A stretch of 64,000 nt of DNA from Rubellicoccus peritrichatus (GCF_033100135.1 NZ_CP136920.1:2537001-2601000); one strand, 5' to 3'; positions 17,500 to 27,710 are shown, counted from the stretch's first letter. A program made the numbers and translations. The notes: a model not told the origin generated them from the letters alone.

Positions 17500-18036
17500 A
17501 TGAGCCGTATCGGAAAACTCCCCGTTGCCATACCGGACAAAGTCAAGGTCGCCGTTGATGGTGTATCTGTGACTGTTGAAGGTCCTAAGGGCACGCTCAC
17601 CAAAAATTTCGACACCAACGTCAGCATCAAAGTTGACGGTGATAATGTCATAATTGAGCCAGCATCAAACAGTCGTCAGTCCCGCGCCATGTGGGGCACG
17701 GCCCGCTCTATTATTCAGGGCATGGTCGAAGGTGTTGTTAAGCCTTTTGAGCGTAGTCTCGAAATTGAAGGCGTTGGTTTTAAGGCTGCCCTCAAGGGTA
17801 ACATCCTTGACCTCGCTCTCGGGTATTCTCACCCGATCAACTATCCTGTGCCAACAGGGATTACCATCACTATCGATGGTGGAACCAAGCTGAAAGTCCA
17901 GGGAGCCGACAAGCACATGGTCGGACAGGTTGCCGCAGACATTAAGAGTTACTACCCGGTTGAGCCTTACAAGGGCAAGGGTGTGCGTATTGTTGGTGAG
18001 TTCGTCCGCCGTAAGGAAGGTAAGAAGACTGCTTAA
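17500..18036 (+). CDS. rplF: 50S ribosomal protein L6
   Basis: 178 residues, standard length. L6 sits near the GTPase-associated region. MSRIGKLPVAIPDKVKV, SRQSRAMWGTARSIIQGMVE and the C-terminal YYPVEPYKGKGVRIVGEFVR are diagnostic. The start is preceded by an A/T-rich stretch without Shine-Dalgarno, as for several genes of this cluster. Confidence 0.97.
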   Translation: MSRIGKLPVAIPDKVKVAVDGVSVTVEGPKGTLTKNFDTNVSIKVDGDNVIIEPASNSRQSRAMWGTARSIIQGMVEGVVKPFERSLEIEGVGFKAALKGNILDLALGYSHPINYPVPTGITITIDGGTKLKVQGADKHMVGQVAADIKSYYPVEPYKGKGVRIVGEFVRRKEGKKTA

Positions 18037-18056
18037 GGCAGAGAGGAAGCATTATC

Positions 18057-18419
18057 ATGAAACTTCAGAAGAAAAAATTGCTCGTTCAAAAGCGTCGCTG
18101 GCGTATCCGTAAAACCATTCGCGGAACTGCCGAGCGTCCACGTCTGACTGTTTACTTCAGCAACAAGCACATTCATGCCCAGTGCATCGATGATGTATCA
18201 GGCAAAACCATTGCTGCCGCCAATACTACCTCCAAGGATGTTCGCGATGAAAACCTTGGACCCAACATTGAAGGCGCGACCAAACTCGGTAAAGCACTGG
18301 GCGAAAAAGCCAAGGCGGCTGGTATTGACGCTGTTGTCTTCGATCGTAATGGTCGTCGTTACCATGGCTGCGTAAAAGCCTTTGCAGATGCCGCTCGTGA
18401 AGCTGGCCTCCGTTTCTAA
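18057..18419 (+). CDS. rplR: 50S ribosomal protein L18
   Basis: 120 residues. L18 binds 5S rRNA with L5 and L25. KTIRGTAERPRLTVYFSNKH, then HAQCIDDVSGKTIAAANT and the ending FDRNGRRYHGCVKAFADAAR are typical. GAGAGGAAG precedes the start by about nine bases. Confidence 0.97.
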   Translation: MKLQKKKLLVQKRRWRIRKTIRGTAERPRLTVYFSNKHIHAQCIDDVSGKTIAAANTTSKDVRDENLGPNIEGATKLGKALGEKAKAAGIDAVVFDRNGRRYHGCVKAFADAAREAGLRF

Positions 18420-18449
18420 TCCAAAAGTTACACACAGAAAGCATTTTCC

Positions 18450-19100
18450 ATGTCAAACATTCAGCCCAATAGCAATTCAGGCCAGGGTGGTCAAAATCGT
18501 GGCGGTGGCCAAAATCGCGGCGGTGGCCAAAATCGCGGCGGCGGTCAAAACCGTGGTGGTCCAAATCGCGGTGGTCGTGGCCGTCAGCAGCCAGAGCCAG
18601 AAGAGTCCAATCTCGTAGAGAAAGTCGTCCATATCAACCGTTGTGCCAAGGTGGTCAAGGGAGGCCGTCGTTTCAGCTTCGCAGCACTCGTTGTTGTTGG
18701 AGATGGCAAAGGTCAGGTTGGCGTTGGTTATGGTAAGGCCAAGGAAGTTCCAGAAGCGATTCGCAAGGGAACCGAGCGTGCCAACCACAATATGGAAGAC
18801 ATCAAGCTCAAGGGAGTGACCATTCCGCACGAAGTCATTGGTGAACATGATGGTGGTAAAGTTATCATGCGTCCGGCTTCTGAGGGAACGGGTGTTATCG
18901 CCGGCGGTGGTGTTCGTGCAGTCCTGGAAGCTGTCGGGATTCATGACATCCTTTCAAAGTCACTTGGTTCAAATAATCCTGGTGCAATGGTTTATGCAAC
19001 GCTTGACGGATTGCGTAAGTTACGTTCGGCTGAGCAGATTGCTGCAGTCAAAAGCACACAAAGTGAAGAAGCTGCCGAACCTGTTGTTGCAGGAGCCTAA
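18450..19100 (+). CDS. rpsE: 30S ribosomal protein S5 with Gly/Arg/Asn/Gln-rich N-terminal extension
   Basis: 216 residues. The core ([20 protein letters not shown], then [18 protein letters not shown] and the [12 protein letters not shown] region) is a normal S5, which helps form the mRNA entry helicase and decoding fidelity region. Residues 1-50 are additional: after [10 protein letters not shown] come four near-perfect GGQNRG repeats and an RGGRGRQQ end, encoded by a tandem ggcggtggccaaaatcg-type repeat at about 18484-18570. The extension is positively charged and RGG-like. It is followed directly by rplO; no L30 gene lies between. Confidence 0.97.
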   Translation: MSNIQPNSNSGQGGQNRGGGQNRGGGQNRGGGQNRGGPNRGGRGRQQPEPEESNLVEKVVHINRCAKVVKGGRRFSFAALVVVGDGKGQVGVGYGKAKEVPEAIRKGTERANHNMEDIKLKGVTIPHEVIGEHDGGKVIMRPASEGTGVIAGGGVRAVLEAVGIHDILSKSLGSNNPGAMVYATLDGLRKLRSAEQIAAVKSTQSEEAAEPVVAGA

Positions 19101-19140
19101 CATTTTATTTTGATTCAATCCTTTTTCGGAGAAAAGAACT

Positions 19141-19626
19141 ATGAAACTCCATAATTTAACAAACAACGTCGGTGCAACCAAGCGTAGCAAGCGCATTGGC
19201 TGTGGGCAGGGCTCTGGTCGCGGTAAGACCAGTACTCGCGGCGTCAAAGGTTATAAGTCGCGTTCTGGTAGCAGCATTCGCCCTGGTTTTGAGGGTGGAC
19301 AGCTTCCGCTTTACCGTAAGCTTCCGACTCGTGGCTTTAACAACTACCGTTTCCGCACCGATTACGCATTGGTCAATGTAAGCGATCTTGCTTCACTTGA
19401 GGCAACTGAGATTGACCGTGACGTATTGGTCAAGGCCGGTCTTGTTCGCAAGCAGGCAAAGCTGATCAAGGTTTTGGGCGATGGTGAAATCACCAGTGCG
19501 GTGACCATCTCAGCCAACAAGTTTTCCAAAACAGCTGTCGAGAAAATCGAAAAGGCTGGTGGTAAAGCAGTTGTCATTGCCAAAGCTGCCAAAGACGCTG
19601 ATCAAGGAGAGGAAGATAGCAAATAG
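19141..19626 (+). CDS. rplO: 50S ribosomal protein L15
   Basis: 161 residues. L15 is a late 50S assembly protein. MKLHNLTNNVGATKRSKRIG, GCGQGSGRGKTSTRGVKGYK-type glycine/basic region and GFEGGQLPLYRKLPTRGFNN are diagnostic. CGGAGAA lies just upstream of the start. It stands between rpsE and secY. Confidence 0.96.
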   Translation: MKLHNLTNNVGATKRSKRIGCGQGSGRGKTSTRGVKGYKSRSGSSIRPGFEGGQLPLYRKLPTRGFNNYRFRTDYALVNVSDLASLEATEIDRDVLVKAGLVRKQAKLIKVLGDGEITSAVTISANKFSKTAVEKIEKAGGKAVVIAKAAKDADQGEEDSK

Positions 19627-19688
19627 CAGGATAGGGGAAGCTCGCTTCTTTTATTAATTCCTGCCCAAGCCCAAACCATCTCCCGGAT

Positions 19689-21191
19689 ATGTTTAGCGCC
19701 TTTGTCAATTGCTTCAAAATTCCTGCATTGCGTCAGCGTATATTTTTTACGCTGTCGATGATCTTTATTGCTCGCGTCGGAGCGAATATTCCGCTGCCGG
19801 GCATTAATCCACTCCCGCTTCAGGAGTATTACGATTCGCTCAAGGACGGTGGCAACAGTCTCCTCGGTTTGTACAATATGTTCACCGGGGGTGCTTTGCT
19901 TAATGGAGCCGTCTTCGCGCTCGGGATCATGCCTTACATCAGTGCATCGATTATCATGCAGTTGATGGGTGCTGTGGTTCCCAGTCTCGCTCGCCTTCAA
20001 CAGGAAGGCGATATCGGGCGTCAAAAGATTTCCCAGTACACACGTTATTTGACGATTGGTATTGCGGCGGTTCAGGCGATTCTCCTCAACCTTGCATTGA
20101 TCAATTATCCGGATAAGCTCTTTATGGGCTATGACATCCAGCGATGGGGGTCGATTATCATAATGGATCCAAACTGGTTCCTAGTGACTTCGACGATCTT
20201 CCTGACTGCAGGTTGTGTTCTGCTCATGTGGATTGGTGAAAAGATCACCTCCGAAGGGATTGGTAATGGTATTTCGATTTTGATTACAATTGGTATTCTG
20301 GCTGATGTGCCATCGGCGGTTAGCTTTGCCTATCAGTTGTTTACTGCTCCGGCCGGTGCTGCAGCACAAATGAGTGCTCCTGAGGGCATCATGCTCCTAG
20401 CCTTCTTTGTTCTGGTTGTCGCTGGTATCGTCATGCTGACGCAAGGAACCAGAAAGATACCCGTTCAATACGCCAAGCGTGTTGTCGGTCGCAAGGTCTT
20501 TGGCGGTCAGAGTTCGTTCCTTCCACTCAAGGTGAACTATGCCGGTGTTATGCCGATCATCTTTGCCGCTGCGATCCTGATGTTTCCACAACAGATCGCT
20601 GCGTATCTTGGTGGGATTACCGACTGGGATGGATTTCAGCGTTTCTCGGCTTTGCTAAGTCCGGGCGAATGGTTTTATTACGTCTTCTATGCGACTTTGA
20701 TCATTGGATTCTCATATTTCTGGGTGTCCATCATGTTTAAGCCTATTCAGATAGCAGACGACTTGAAGAAGAATGGCGGTTACATTCCTGGTGTTCGTCC
20801 AGGCGAGCCTACAGCCAAATTCCTCGATTTCGTCATGACTCGCCTGACCTTGTTTGGTGCGCTTGCACTGACATTCATTGCAGTTATTCCGAATTTGGTC
20901 TCAATGGCTTACAATATTCCATTCCAGGTTTCGCAGTTCTTTGGTGGCACTGGAACGCTGATTGCCGTGGGTGTGACACTCGATACGATGCGCCAGATCG
21001 AGACTTTCCTTTTGCAGCGTCATTATGACGGCTTTCTCAAGAAAGGCAAAGTCCGCAGCCGCAGCCGTCGTTCACGCCAGACTATTGAAACCGGCGAATT
21101 GAAGAATCTTGGCGGTCTTTACTGGGCAGTCGGTCTTCTCTTTGTCATCGGGATCGGGTCTTGGACTGTTCGTAAATTCTTCATCGAATAA
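19689..21191 (+). CDS. secY: Preprotein translocase subunit SecY
   Basis: 500 residues, somewhat longer than the ~440 typical of proteobacteria. SecY is the ten-helix pore of the Sec translocon. The start FKIPALRQRIFFTLSMIFI, the plug/early region ARVGANIPLPGIN, GIMPYISASIIMQL and the cytoplasmic loop with PVQYAKRVVG, plus the later GYIPGVRPGEPT, are family hallmarks. The extra length lies mostly in loops and a hydrophilic insertion around residues 135-165. Classical spc-operon position after rplO. Confidence 0.97.
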   Translation: MFSAFVNCFKIPALRQRIFFTLSMIFIARVGANIPLPGINPLPLQEYYDSLKDGGNSLLGLYNMFTGGALLNGAVFALGIMPYISASIIMQLMGAVVPSLARLQQEGDIGRQKISQYTRYLTIGIAAVQAILLNLALINYPDKLFMGYDIQRWGSIIIMDPNWFLVTSTIFLTAGCVLLMWIGEKITSEGIGNGISILITIGILADVPSAVSFAYQLFTAPAGAAAQMSAPEGIMLLAFFVLVVAGIVMLTQGTRKIPVQYAKRVVGRKVFGGQSSFLPLKVNYAGVMPIIFAAAILMFPQQIAAYLGGITDWDGFQRFSALLSPGEWFYYVFYATLIIGFSYFWVSIMFKPIQIADDLKKNGGYIPGVRPGEPTAKFLDFVMTRLTLFGALALTFIAVIPNLVSMAYNIPFQVSQFFGGTGTLIAVGVTLDTMRQIETFLLQRHYDGFLKKGKVRSRSRRSRQTIETGELKNLGGLYWAVGLLFVIGIGSWTVRKFFIE

Positions 21192-21327
21192 AGGAATTTT
21201 ACTAAGAACCGGAAAATAACCATAAGCTTCATTTCCTGAAAGGTCGGGAAGACAAAGAGCAACATTTGGAACCCTAAATGCTTGTTTAATGTCCTTCTCG
21301 ATCTTCCTGTTTAATCAAATCTAATCC

Positions 21328-22119
21328 ATGTTACGCCGTAGCGGTCAGTTACCAGTCAAAACCGATGAAGAAGTTCAGCGGGTGCGCGAGTCGTGTGTCA
21401 TTGCTGCGACTGTTCTGGATAAGCTCTGCAAAATGGTTGCGCCGGGACTGAACACTTATGATTTGGATCAGGAAGGTAAGAAGCTGATCGAAGGTTTTGG
21501 TGCTGAAAGCGCATGTTATAATTATGTGGGTAGCGCAAAAGCCGGTGCCTATCCGGGATATACCTGCTTATCGATCAATGACGAAGTCGTTCATGGTATT
21601 GGTTCCATGAAGCGGGTATTGCGCCCTGGGGACAATATTACGGTCGATGTCGTGGTCCGTTATAACGATTTTATTGGCGACAACGCCCGGACAGTGATTG
21701 TCGGCCATGGTGATGAGGCGATGACCAAGCTGGTGAAAACTACGGAAGAAGCGCTTTACCACGGGATCAGTTTTGCGAAGGCCAAGAATCGCGTCGGAGA
21801 CATTTCCAATGCAGTGCAGAAGTATGTTGAAAAGAACGGCATGAGTGTCGTTCGCGATTTTGTTGGTCACGGAGTCGGGCGCTCCATGCATGAGGATCCG
21901 CAGATTCCAAATTATGGACGCCGTGGATCTGGCCCAAAACTTCACGCTGGTATGACCATCGCGATTGAGCCAATGGTTAATCTGGGTGCGCCTCCAATCC
22001 AAATAGGTTCCGATGGATGGACTGCGAGCACAGCCGACGGACTTCCAGCAGCTCATTTTGAACATACAGTCCTCATTACTGAGGGAGATGCCGAAATTTT
22101 AACAATTCCTGAAAAATAA
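21328..22119 (+). CDS. map: Type I methionine aminopeptidase
   Basis: 263 residues. It removes the initiator methionine from nascent proteins. The two-metal site is visible: Asp in ITVDVVVRYND, Asp in FIGDNARTV, His in GHGVGRSMHEDP, Glu in AIEPMVNLG and Glu near the end in LITEGD. Position after secY is common, but here adk is missing before it, and infA and rpmJ are missing after it. Confidence 0.97.
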   Translation: MLRRSGQLPVKTDEEVQRVRESCVIAATVLDKLCKMVAPGLNTYDLDQEGKKLIEGFGAESACYNYVGSAKAGAYPGYTCLSINDEVVHGIGSMKRVLRPGDNITVDVVVRYNDFIGDNARTVIVGHGDEAMTKLVKTTEEALYHGISFAKAKNRVGDISNAVQKYVEKNGMSVVRDFVGHGVGRSMHEDPQIPNYGRRGSGPKLHAGMTIAIEPMVNLGAPPIQIGSDGWTASTADGLPAAHFEHTVLITEGDAEILTIPEK

Positions 22120-22122
22120 TCT

Positions 22123-22149
22123 TTGCAAAGTCTTTTTTTTCGCTATCTT
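22123..22149 (+). promoter_or_regulatory. Candidate promoter upstream of rpsM
   Basis: TTGCAA (22123-22128) and TATCTT (22144-22149) are separated by 15 bases, mostly T. Their arrangement in the 77-base map-rpsM gap could give an internal promoter for the alpha section. The spacing is shorter than ideal and the -10 match is moderate. Confidence 0.25.
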
Positions 22150-22196
22150 CTCCCGTTTCGCGAAATTCTAGTACCTTTTGCACAACTTTTTCTAAT

Positions 22197-22568
22197 ATGC
22201 CACGTTTACATGGAGTAGATATCCCTGGAGATAAAAAGATCGAATACTCACTTCGTTACATTTACGGAGTGGGCCCAACCCGTTCACGCAAACTATGCGA
22301 ACTCACGGGTATCGATCCTAATGTCAGGGCACACACCCTCTCAGAGGAGCAGTTGAACACGATTGCTAACGCTATTGCCGAGCAGGGTTATGTTACTGAA
22401 GGGGATCTTCGTCGTGAAGTCACCGGTAACTTGAAGCGCCTCAGTGCTATTCGTGCATACCGTGGATTGCGCCACCAGCGTGGCCTTCCAGTTCGTGGTC
22501 AACGCACCCAGACAAATGCTCGCACTCGCAAGGGTGGACGCAGATCAGCCAGCGGCATTAAGAAGTAA
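22197..22568 (+). CDS. rpsM: 30S ribosomal protein S13
   Basis: 123 residues. S13 sits in the head and contacts P-site tRNA and L5. MPRLHGVDIPGDKKIEYSL, YIYGVGPTRSRKLCE and the C-terminal RGLRHQRGLPVRGQRTQTN with ARTRKG are diagnostic. First gene of the alpha section, followed by rpsK. Confidence 0.97.
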   Translation: MPRLHGVDIPGDKKIEYSLRYIYGVGPTRSRKLCELTGIDPNVRAHTLSEEQLNTIANAIAEQGYVTEGDLRREVTGNLKRLSAIRAYRGLRHQRGLPVRGQRTQTNARTRKGGRRSASGIKK

Positions 22569-22593
22569 TTTTATTTTAACTCTTTTATAACAG

Positions 22594-23196
22594 ATGAGCG
22601 AAGAAACCGAAAAGCCGGAAGTTTCCGAAGAAAAGGCACCAGCACCAGCTCCTGAAGCTGCTGCACCTGCCGCACCCGTTGCTGAAGAAAAGGCTCCTGA
22701 GTCTGAAGCCGCAACTGCAACTGCTGAGGCACCTGAAGGCGAAGAAGCTGCGAAGGAGGAAGAAAAAACTTCATCACAGCCAACTGCCAAGGATTTGCTT
22801 TCTGACGACCTGGGCGAGCTGAAAATTCGTAAAGCCAAGGGGAGTAAGAACATCCACACTGGTGTTTGCCACATTCTGGCTACTTTCAACAACACCAAGG
22901 TGACCTTTACGGATCAGAGTGGGAACGTTATTTCCTGGTCCAGTTCCGGTAAGTGCAACTTCCGTGGTTCACGCAAATCCACTGCTTATGCAGCTCAAGT
23001 GGTTTGTCAGGACGCTGGTAAAGTTGCCATGTCTCATGGCCTCAAGGAAGTTGCCGTCAAGGTTAAGGGGCCGGGTATGGGCCGCGACTCAGCTGTTCGT
23101 GCTTTGCAATCACTTGGACTCCACGTTACGACGATTATCGATGTGACACCAGTTCCCCACAATGGATGCCGCCCACCTAAGCGTCGCCGCGTCTAA
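22594..23196 (+). CDS. rpsK: 30S ribosomal protein S11 with acidic N-terminal extension
   Basis: 200 residues; S11 is normally about 125-130. The C-terminal ~125 residues are a standard S11 ([20 protein letters not shown], then [35 protein letters not shown] and [18 protein letters not shown]). Residues 1-75 are a low-complexity Glu/Ala/Pro segment, for example [21 protein letters not shown], shortened here as an (A/P/E)-rich run, ending [14 protein letters not shown]. The ATG at 22594 follows an A/T-rich leader, and no internal start before the core looks better. The extension is strongly acidic, opposite to rRNA-binding tails. Confidence 0.96.
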   Translation: MSEETEKPEVSEEKAPAPAPEAAAPAAPVAEEKAPESEAATATAEAPEGEEAAKEEEKTSSQPTAKDLLSDDLGELKIRKAKGSKNIHTGVCHILATFNNTKVTFTDQSGNVISWSSSGKCNFRGSRKSTAYAAQVVCQDAGKVAMSHGLKEVAVKVKGPGMGRDSAVRALQSLGLHVTTIIDVTPVPHNGCRPPKRRRV

Positions 23197-23281
23197 TCCT
23201 CTTTTTACCAAAAATCACCCAACCATGCAATGGCAAGCATGGTTGTTGTTATAACGACTGCCACCCAAATAAACAACCATC

Positions 23282-23890
23282 ATGGCTCGATACACCGGAG
23301 CAACCACCCGTATCAACCGTCGTTTCGGACAGGCGATTTTCGCCCCGAACAAGGCATTTGAACGTAAGCCACACCCCCCTGGCATTCACGGACCACGTCT
23401 GCGTCGCCGGGTTTCAGACTATTCCATCGGTCTGAACGAGAAGCAAAAGCTTCGTTTTATGTTCGGTTTGACCGAGAAGCAGTTTCGCCTGACCTTTGAA
23501 AAGGCAAAGGCAAAGCGCGGTGTGACCGGTGATAACTTTCTCCAGTTGTTGGAATCACGCCTTGATAATGTTGTCTATCAACTTGGTCTGGCTCGTTCAC
23601 GTCAAGCAGCGCGTCAGTTTGTCTGCCATGGCCACATCCGCGTTAACGGTGGTAAGGTCGACATCCCCAGCTTCGAAGTAAAGCCAGGCGATGTCGTTGA
23701 AGTTCGCGATCGTACTTCCTCACGCCAACTGGCAACCCGTTGTCTCGACGAGACACAGTACCGCAATGTTCCCGCCTGGTTGGTGATGGATCGCGACGGG
23801 TTGAAAGGCTCAGTTAGCCGCCTTCCTTCAACAGAGGAAATGGAGCAGGGCATTAACCTGCAATTGATCGTTGAGTTTTACAGTCGCTAA
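23282..23890 (+). CDS. rpsD: 30S ribosomal protein S4 (cysteine-free N-terminus)
   Basis: 202 residues. S4 is a primary 16S rRNA binder and fidelity protein. The N-terminus (MARYTGATTRINRRFG) lacks the CxxC zinc motif, marking the C-minus form. PPGIHGPRLRRRVSDYSIGL and the S4 RNA-binding domain (LESRLDNVVYQLGLARSRQ, then VCHGHIRVNGGKVDIPSF) are clear. Confidence 0.97.
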   Translation: MARYTGATTRINRRFGQAIFAPNKAFERKPHPPGIHGPRLRRRVSDYSIGLNEKQKLRFMFGLTEKQFRLTFEKAKAKRGVTGDNFLQLLESRLDNVVYQLGLARSRQAARQFVCHGHIRVNGGKVDIPSFEVKPGDVVEVRDRTSSRQLATRCLDETQYRNVPAWLVMDRDGLKGSVSRLPSTEEMEQGINLQLIVEFYSR

Positions 23891-23970
23891 GAGGCCAAGC
23901 GACTGCCGATATACATTTTTATAATTTACCTTCTGGCCGAAGGCGATTCCATCATAACGCAACACCGCAA

Positions 23971-25017
<1,047 letters not shown>

Positions 25018-25061
25018 GTTGATTAGTTTTTTCAAAGAATATTTTACACTAGGAATTTCCA

Positions 25062-25727
25062 ATGCGTCACCGCACCCAACGTCACCAGCTCGGCGTAAAG
25101 AAAGAGCACCGCGAATCTATGATGGCGAATCTCGCCGCGTCCTTGTTCCGTCATGGCCGCATCGAGACCACTTTGGCTAAAGCTAAGGCACTTCGTCCAT
25201 TCGCCGAAAAAATTATCACATTGGCAAAGCGCGCCGCAGCTACCGAAGATGCAGCCAAAAAGCTTCACTTCCGTCGTTTGGCTATTGCCCGCGTTCGCGA
25301 CAAAGATGCTGTTAAGCAGCTCTTTGACGAACGCACTTCAGAGTTCACAAACCGTGAAGGTGGATACTGCCGTATCTACAAGCTTGGACCACGTATCGGC
25401 GATGCCGCTGATATGGCTTTGATCGAGTTGGTTAGTGGCGATGATGAAGGTTACGCCAAGACTAAGCGCAAAGCTAAGCCAGCCGCTAAGAAAAAGACTG
25501 CCGCCAAGAAAAATGCTCCTGCGAAGGAAGAGGCAGTTGAGAAAGCAGTGGAAGCTGAAGCTCCGGCAGAAGAGGCTGAGGCCACAACTGAAGAGGCTCC
25601 GGCAGCCAAGAAAAAGACTGCTAAAAAGAAGACTGCCGCTAAGAAAGCAGTTAAGAAAAAAGCAGCCACCAAGAAGCCTGAAGCTGAGGAAGCAACTCAG
25701 TCCGACGACGAACCTAAGAAGGATTAA
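25062..25727 (+). CDS. rplQ: 50S ribosomal protein L17 with Lys/Ala/Glu-rich C-terminal extension
   Basis: 221 residues; L17 cores are about 115-130. The core (MRHRTQRHQLGVKKEHRESM, then LFRHGRIETTLAKAKALRP and GGYCRIYKLGPRIGDAADMA) ends near residue 126. The remaining ~95 residues alternate basic blocks (KPAAKKKTAAKK, KKKTAKKKTAAKKAVKKK) and an acidic block (KEEAVEKAVEAEAPAEEAEA), similar in composition to histone-H1-like and AlgP tails. It is the last gene of the supercluster, followed 20 bases later by an intrinsic terminator. Confidence 0.96.
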   Translation: MRHRTQRHQLGVKKEHRESMMANLAASLFRHGRIETTLAKAKALRPFAEKIITLAKRAAATEDAAKKLHFRRLAIARVRDKDAVKQLFDERTSEFTNREGGYCRIYKLGPRIGDAADMALIELVSGDDEGYAKTKRKAKPAAKKKTAAKKNAPAKEEAVEKAVEAEAPAEEAEATTEEAPAAKKKTAKKKTAAKKAVKKKAATKKPEAEEATQSDDEPKKD

Positions 25728-25746
25728 GCGTCTGAAGCATTCTTTC

Positions 25747-25788
25747 AGCCCGCATGACCATACCTTGGCGGCGGGCTTTTCTTTTTTA
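25747..25788 (+). terminator. Intrinsic terminator after rplQ
   Basis: AGCCCGC (25747-25753) pairs with GCGGGCT (25771-25777) around a 17-base loop and is followed by TTTCTTTTTTT. It is positioned 20 bases after the rplQ stop and would end the 19-kb ribosomal transcript. Confidence 0.8.
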
Positions 25789-25893
25789 TACGTTCTTTTA
25801 TCACCCAGAGTTTTTATTGTTCTTAAGTTACAAGTGATCAATAATTCACGGACACAAAACTAAAACCAACGCACTGCAGGACGCCTTAAAACT

Positions 25894-26127
25894 ATGATCT
25901 CGATCGATTTTTCCTGGTTTGCACTCCTTTATGTCGGAGCTGGAATGGCGATTATTTTTGGATTTTGGTTTTACTATGACATCCGTGACCGCCGTCTTTA
26001 CCAGGAAGTGAGAGACCGAGTCACCTTCCATTGCATCAAATGCGGTAAAATTTATACAGACAATCGGGAAAAAAATGTTTCCGGTTGTCCACAATGTGGT
26101 TTTGAAAATGCTCGCTTAAAGTTTTAA
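25894..26127 (+). CDS. Small membrane protein with C-terminal zinc ribbon
   Basis: 77 residues; no named family recognised. Residues ~8-28 form one hydrophobic segment (FALLYVGAGMAIIFGFWFYY), followed by a charged stretch and a zinc-ribbon pattern: CIKCGKIYT, 14 residues, then CPQCGFENARLKF (two CxxC pairs). It could be a membrane-anchored zinc-binding adaptor. It lies 44 bases upstream of guaA, co-directional, and may be co-transcribed. Real rather than spurious because of the composed architecture and clean placement. Confidence 0.75.
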   Translation: MISIDFSWFALLYVGAGMAIIFGFWFYYDIRDRRLYQEVRDRVTFHCIKCGKIYTDNREKNVSGCPQCGFENARLKF

Positions 26128-26171
26128 GGCACCTCGTTTAAACTAATTTACCTACTCAACAACTTTTTATT

Positions 26172-27710
26172 ATGTCGCAGACTATTGCAGTTCTTGATTT
26201 CGGATCCCAATACACACAGGTGATTGCCCGTCGCATACGCGAATGCAATATCTACTCACGCATTTTTCCCTATTCCGTGACTGCTGCTGAATTGCGTAAG
26301 GCAAATGTCAGTGGGATTATCCTTTCTGGTGGTCCAAGCAGTGTCCTGACAAAAGGTTCACCACGTCCGGATAAGAAAATCTTCCAGTTGGGAGTTCCGG
26401 TTCTTGGTATTTGTTATGGTCTCCAGCTGATGGGTAAGCTGTTGGGGGGAGATGTCGCAAAGAGTGATCGCCGGGAATATGGCCGTGGTCGGCTCACAAT
26501 CAAAAAGAAAGGACGCCTGCTCAAGGGGCTTCCCAAGTCGATCAAGGTTTGGAATTCTCATGGCGACAAAGTCACCGCTTTGCCGGAAGGTTTTGAACCA
26601 ATTGCCGGTACAGAGAATTCTGATTATGCGGTTATCGAAGATGCTACACGTAATTTCTACGGTCTTCAGTTTCACCCTGAGGTGGTTCACAGTGAGCGCG
26701 GTGATGACATCATTAAGAATTTTCTCGTTGGTGTCTGCAAGTGCAAGCAAGACTGGAAAATGTCCAATTATGTCGATCAGGCAATCCAGGATATCCGAGA
26801 CCAGGTTGGCGATAGCCGTGTGATTCTTGGGCTTAGTGGCGGGGTCGATTCTTCCGTCGCGGCAGCGTTAATCCACCGTGCGATTGGTGACCAGCTAACG
26901 TGTGTGTTTGTTGATAATGGCCTTTTACGCCTTCGGGAGCGCGATCGTGTCGAGCAGGTTTTCCGAGACCATTTCCATGTTGATTTGCGGGTCGCAAAAT
27001 CAGGCAAGCGTTTCCTCAAAGCCTTGAAAGGGGTCACGGACCCTGAGCGCAAGCGGAAGATTATCGGGAAAATCTTCGTGGATGTTTTTGAGGATACCGT
27101 GAAAAAAATCGGTGATGTCGACTTTTTGGCCCAAGGAACACTTTATCCTGATGTGATTGAGAGTGTTGCGATTGATGGCAATCCAGCTGCTTTGATCAAG
27201 AGCCACCACAATGTCGGTGGTTTGCCCAAGCGCATGAAGCTGAAGCTGCTGGAGCCGTTTCGCGAGCTTTTCAAGGACGAAGTCCGTGCCTTGGGGAAGG
27301 AACTCGGTTTGCCTGATGAGATGATCTGGCGTCATCCATTTCCAGGACCAGGCCTTGGTGTTCGCGTTATGGGCGAGATCAAAAAGAGTTATCTGGATAC
27401 GTTGCGTGAGGCCGACGCTATCCTTCTGGAAGAGATGAAGCGGACTGGTTACTACAGCAAAGTCTGGCAGGCCTTTTGTGTCTTCCTGCCGGTTCAGACT
27501 GTTGGTGTGATGGGTGATGAGCGGACTTATGATTACGTTATCGCACTACGCGTTGTGGAGAGTGTGGATGCAATGACGGCTGATTGGGCCCACATCCCAC
27601 ACGACATTCTCCAGATTATTTCCAACCGTATCATCAATGAAGTAAAGGGAGTCAATCGAGTTGTTCTGGATATCAGCTCCAAGCCACCAAGCACGATTGA
27701 GTGGGAGTGA
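26172..27710 (+). CDS. guaA: GMP synthase (glutamine-hydrolysing)
   Basis: 512 residues, usual length. It converts XMP to GMP using ATP and glutamine in purine synthesis. The amidotransferase domain has ILSGGPSSV, catalytic Cys81 in [12 protein letters not shown], and a FHPEVVHS histidine/glutamate. The ATP-pyrophosphatase domain has the P-loop [15 protein letters not shown], and the dimerisation domain ends [13 protein letters not shown]. The start [16 protein letters not shown] is canonical. Confidence 0.98.
   Translation: MSQTIAVLDFGSQYTQVIARRIRECNIYSRIFPYSVTAAELRKANVSGIILSGGPSSVLTKGSPRPDKKIFQLGVPVLGICYGLQLMGKLLGGDVAKSDRREYGRGRLTIKKKGRLLKGLPKSIKVWNSHGDKVTALPEGFEPIAGTENSDYAVIEDATRNFYGLQFHPEVVHSERGDDIIKNFLVGVCKCKQDWKMSNYVDQAIQDIRDQVGDSRVILGLSGGVDSSVAAALIHRAIGDQLTCVFVDNGLLRLRERDRVEQVFRDHFHVDLRVAKSGKRFLKALKGVTDPERKRKIIGKIFVDVFEDTVKKIGDVDFLAQGTLYPDVIESVAIDGNPAALIKSHHNVGGLPKRMKLKLLEPFRELFKDEVRALGKELGLPDEMIWRHPFPGPGLGVRVMGEIKKSYLDTLREADAILLEEMKRTGYYSKVWQAFCVFLPVQTVGVMGDERTYDYVIALRVVESVDAMTADWAHIPHDILQIISNRIINEVKGVNRVVLDISSKPPSTIEWE

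Noticed and set aside
18226-18944. Minus-strand frames with repeated HRRDFGH or TAAILATA motifs
   Set aside because: Antisense shadows of the GGQNRG repeat of S5 and of rplR; the periodicity comes from the S5 DNA repeat.
25338-25841. Minus-strand frames resembling membrane proteins (Phe/Leu-rich)
   Set aside because: Antisense of the Lys/Ala-rich L17 tail, where AAG read backwards gives CTT; not genes.
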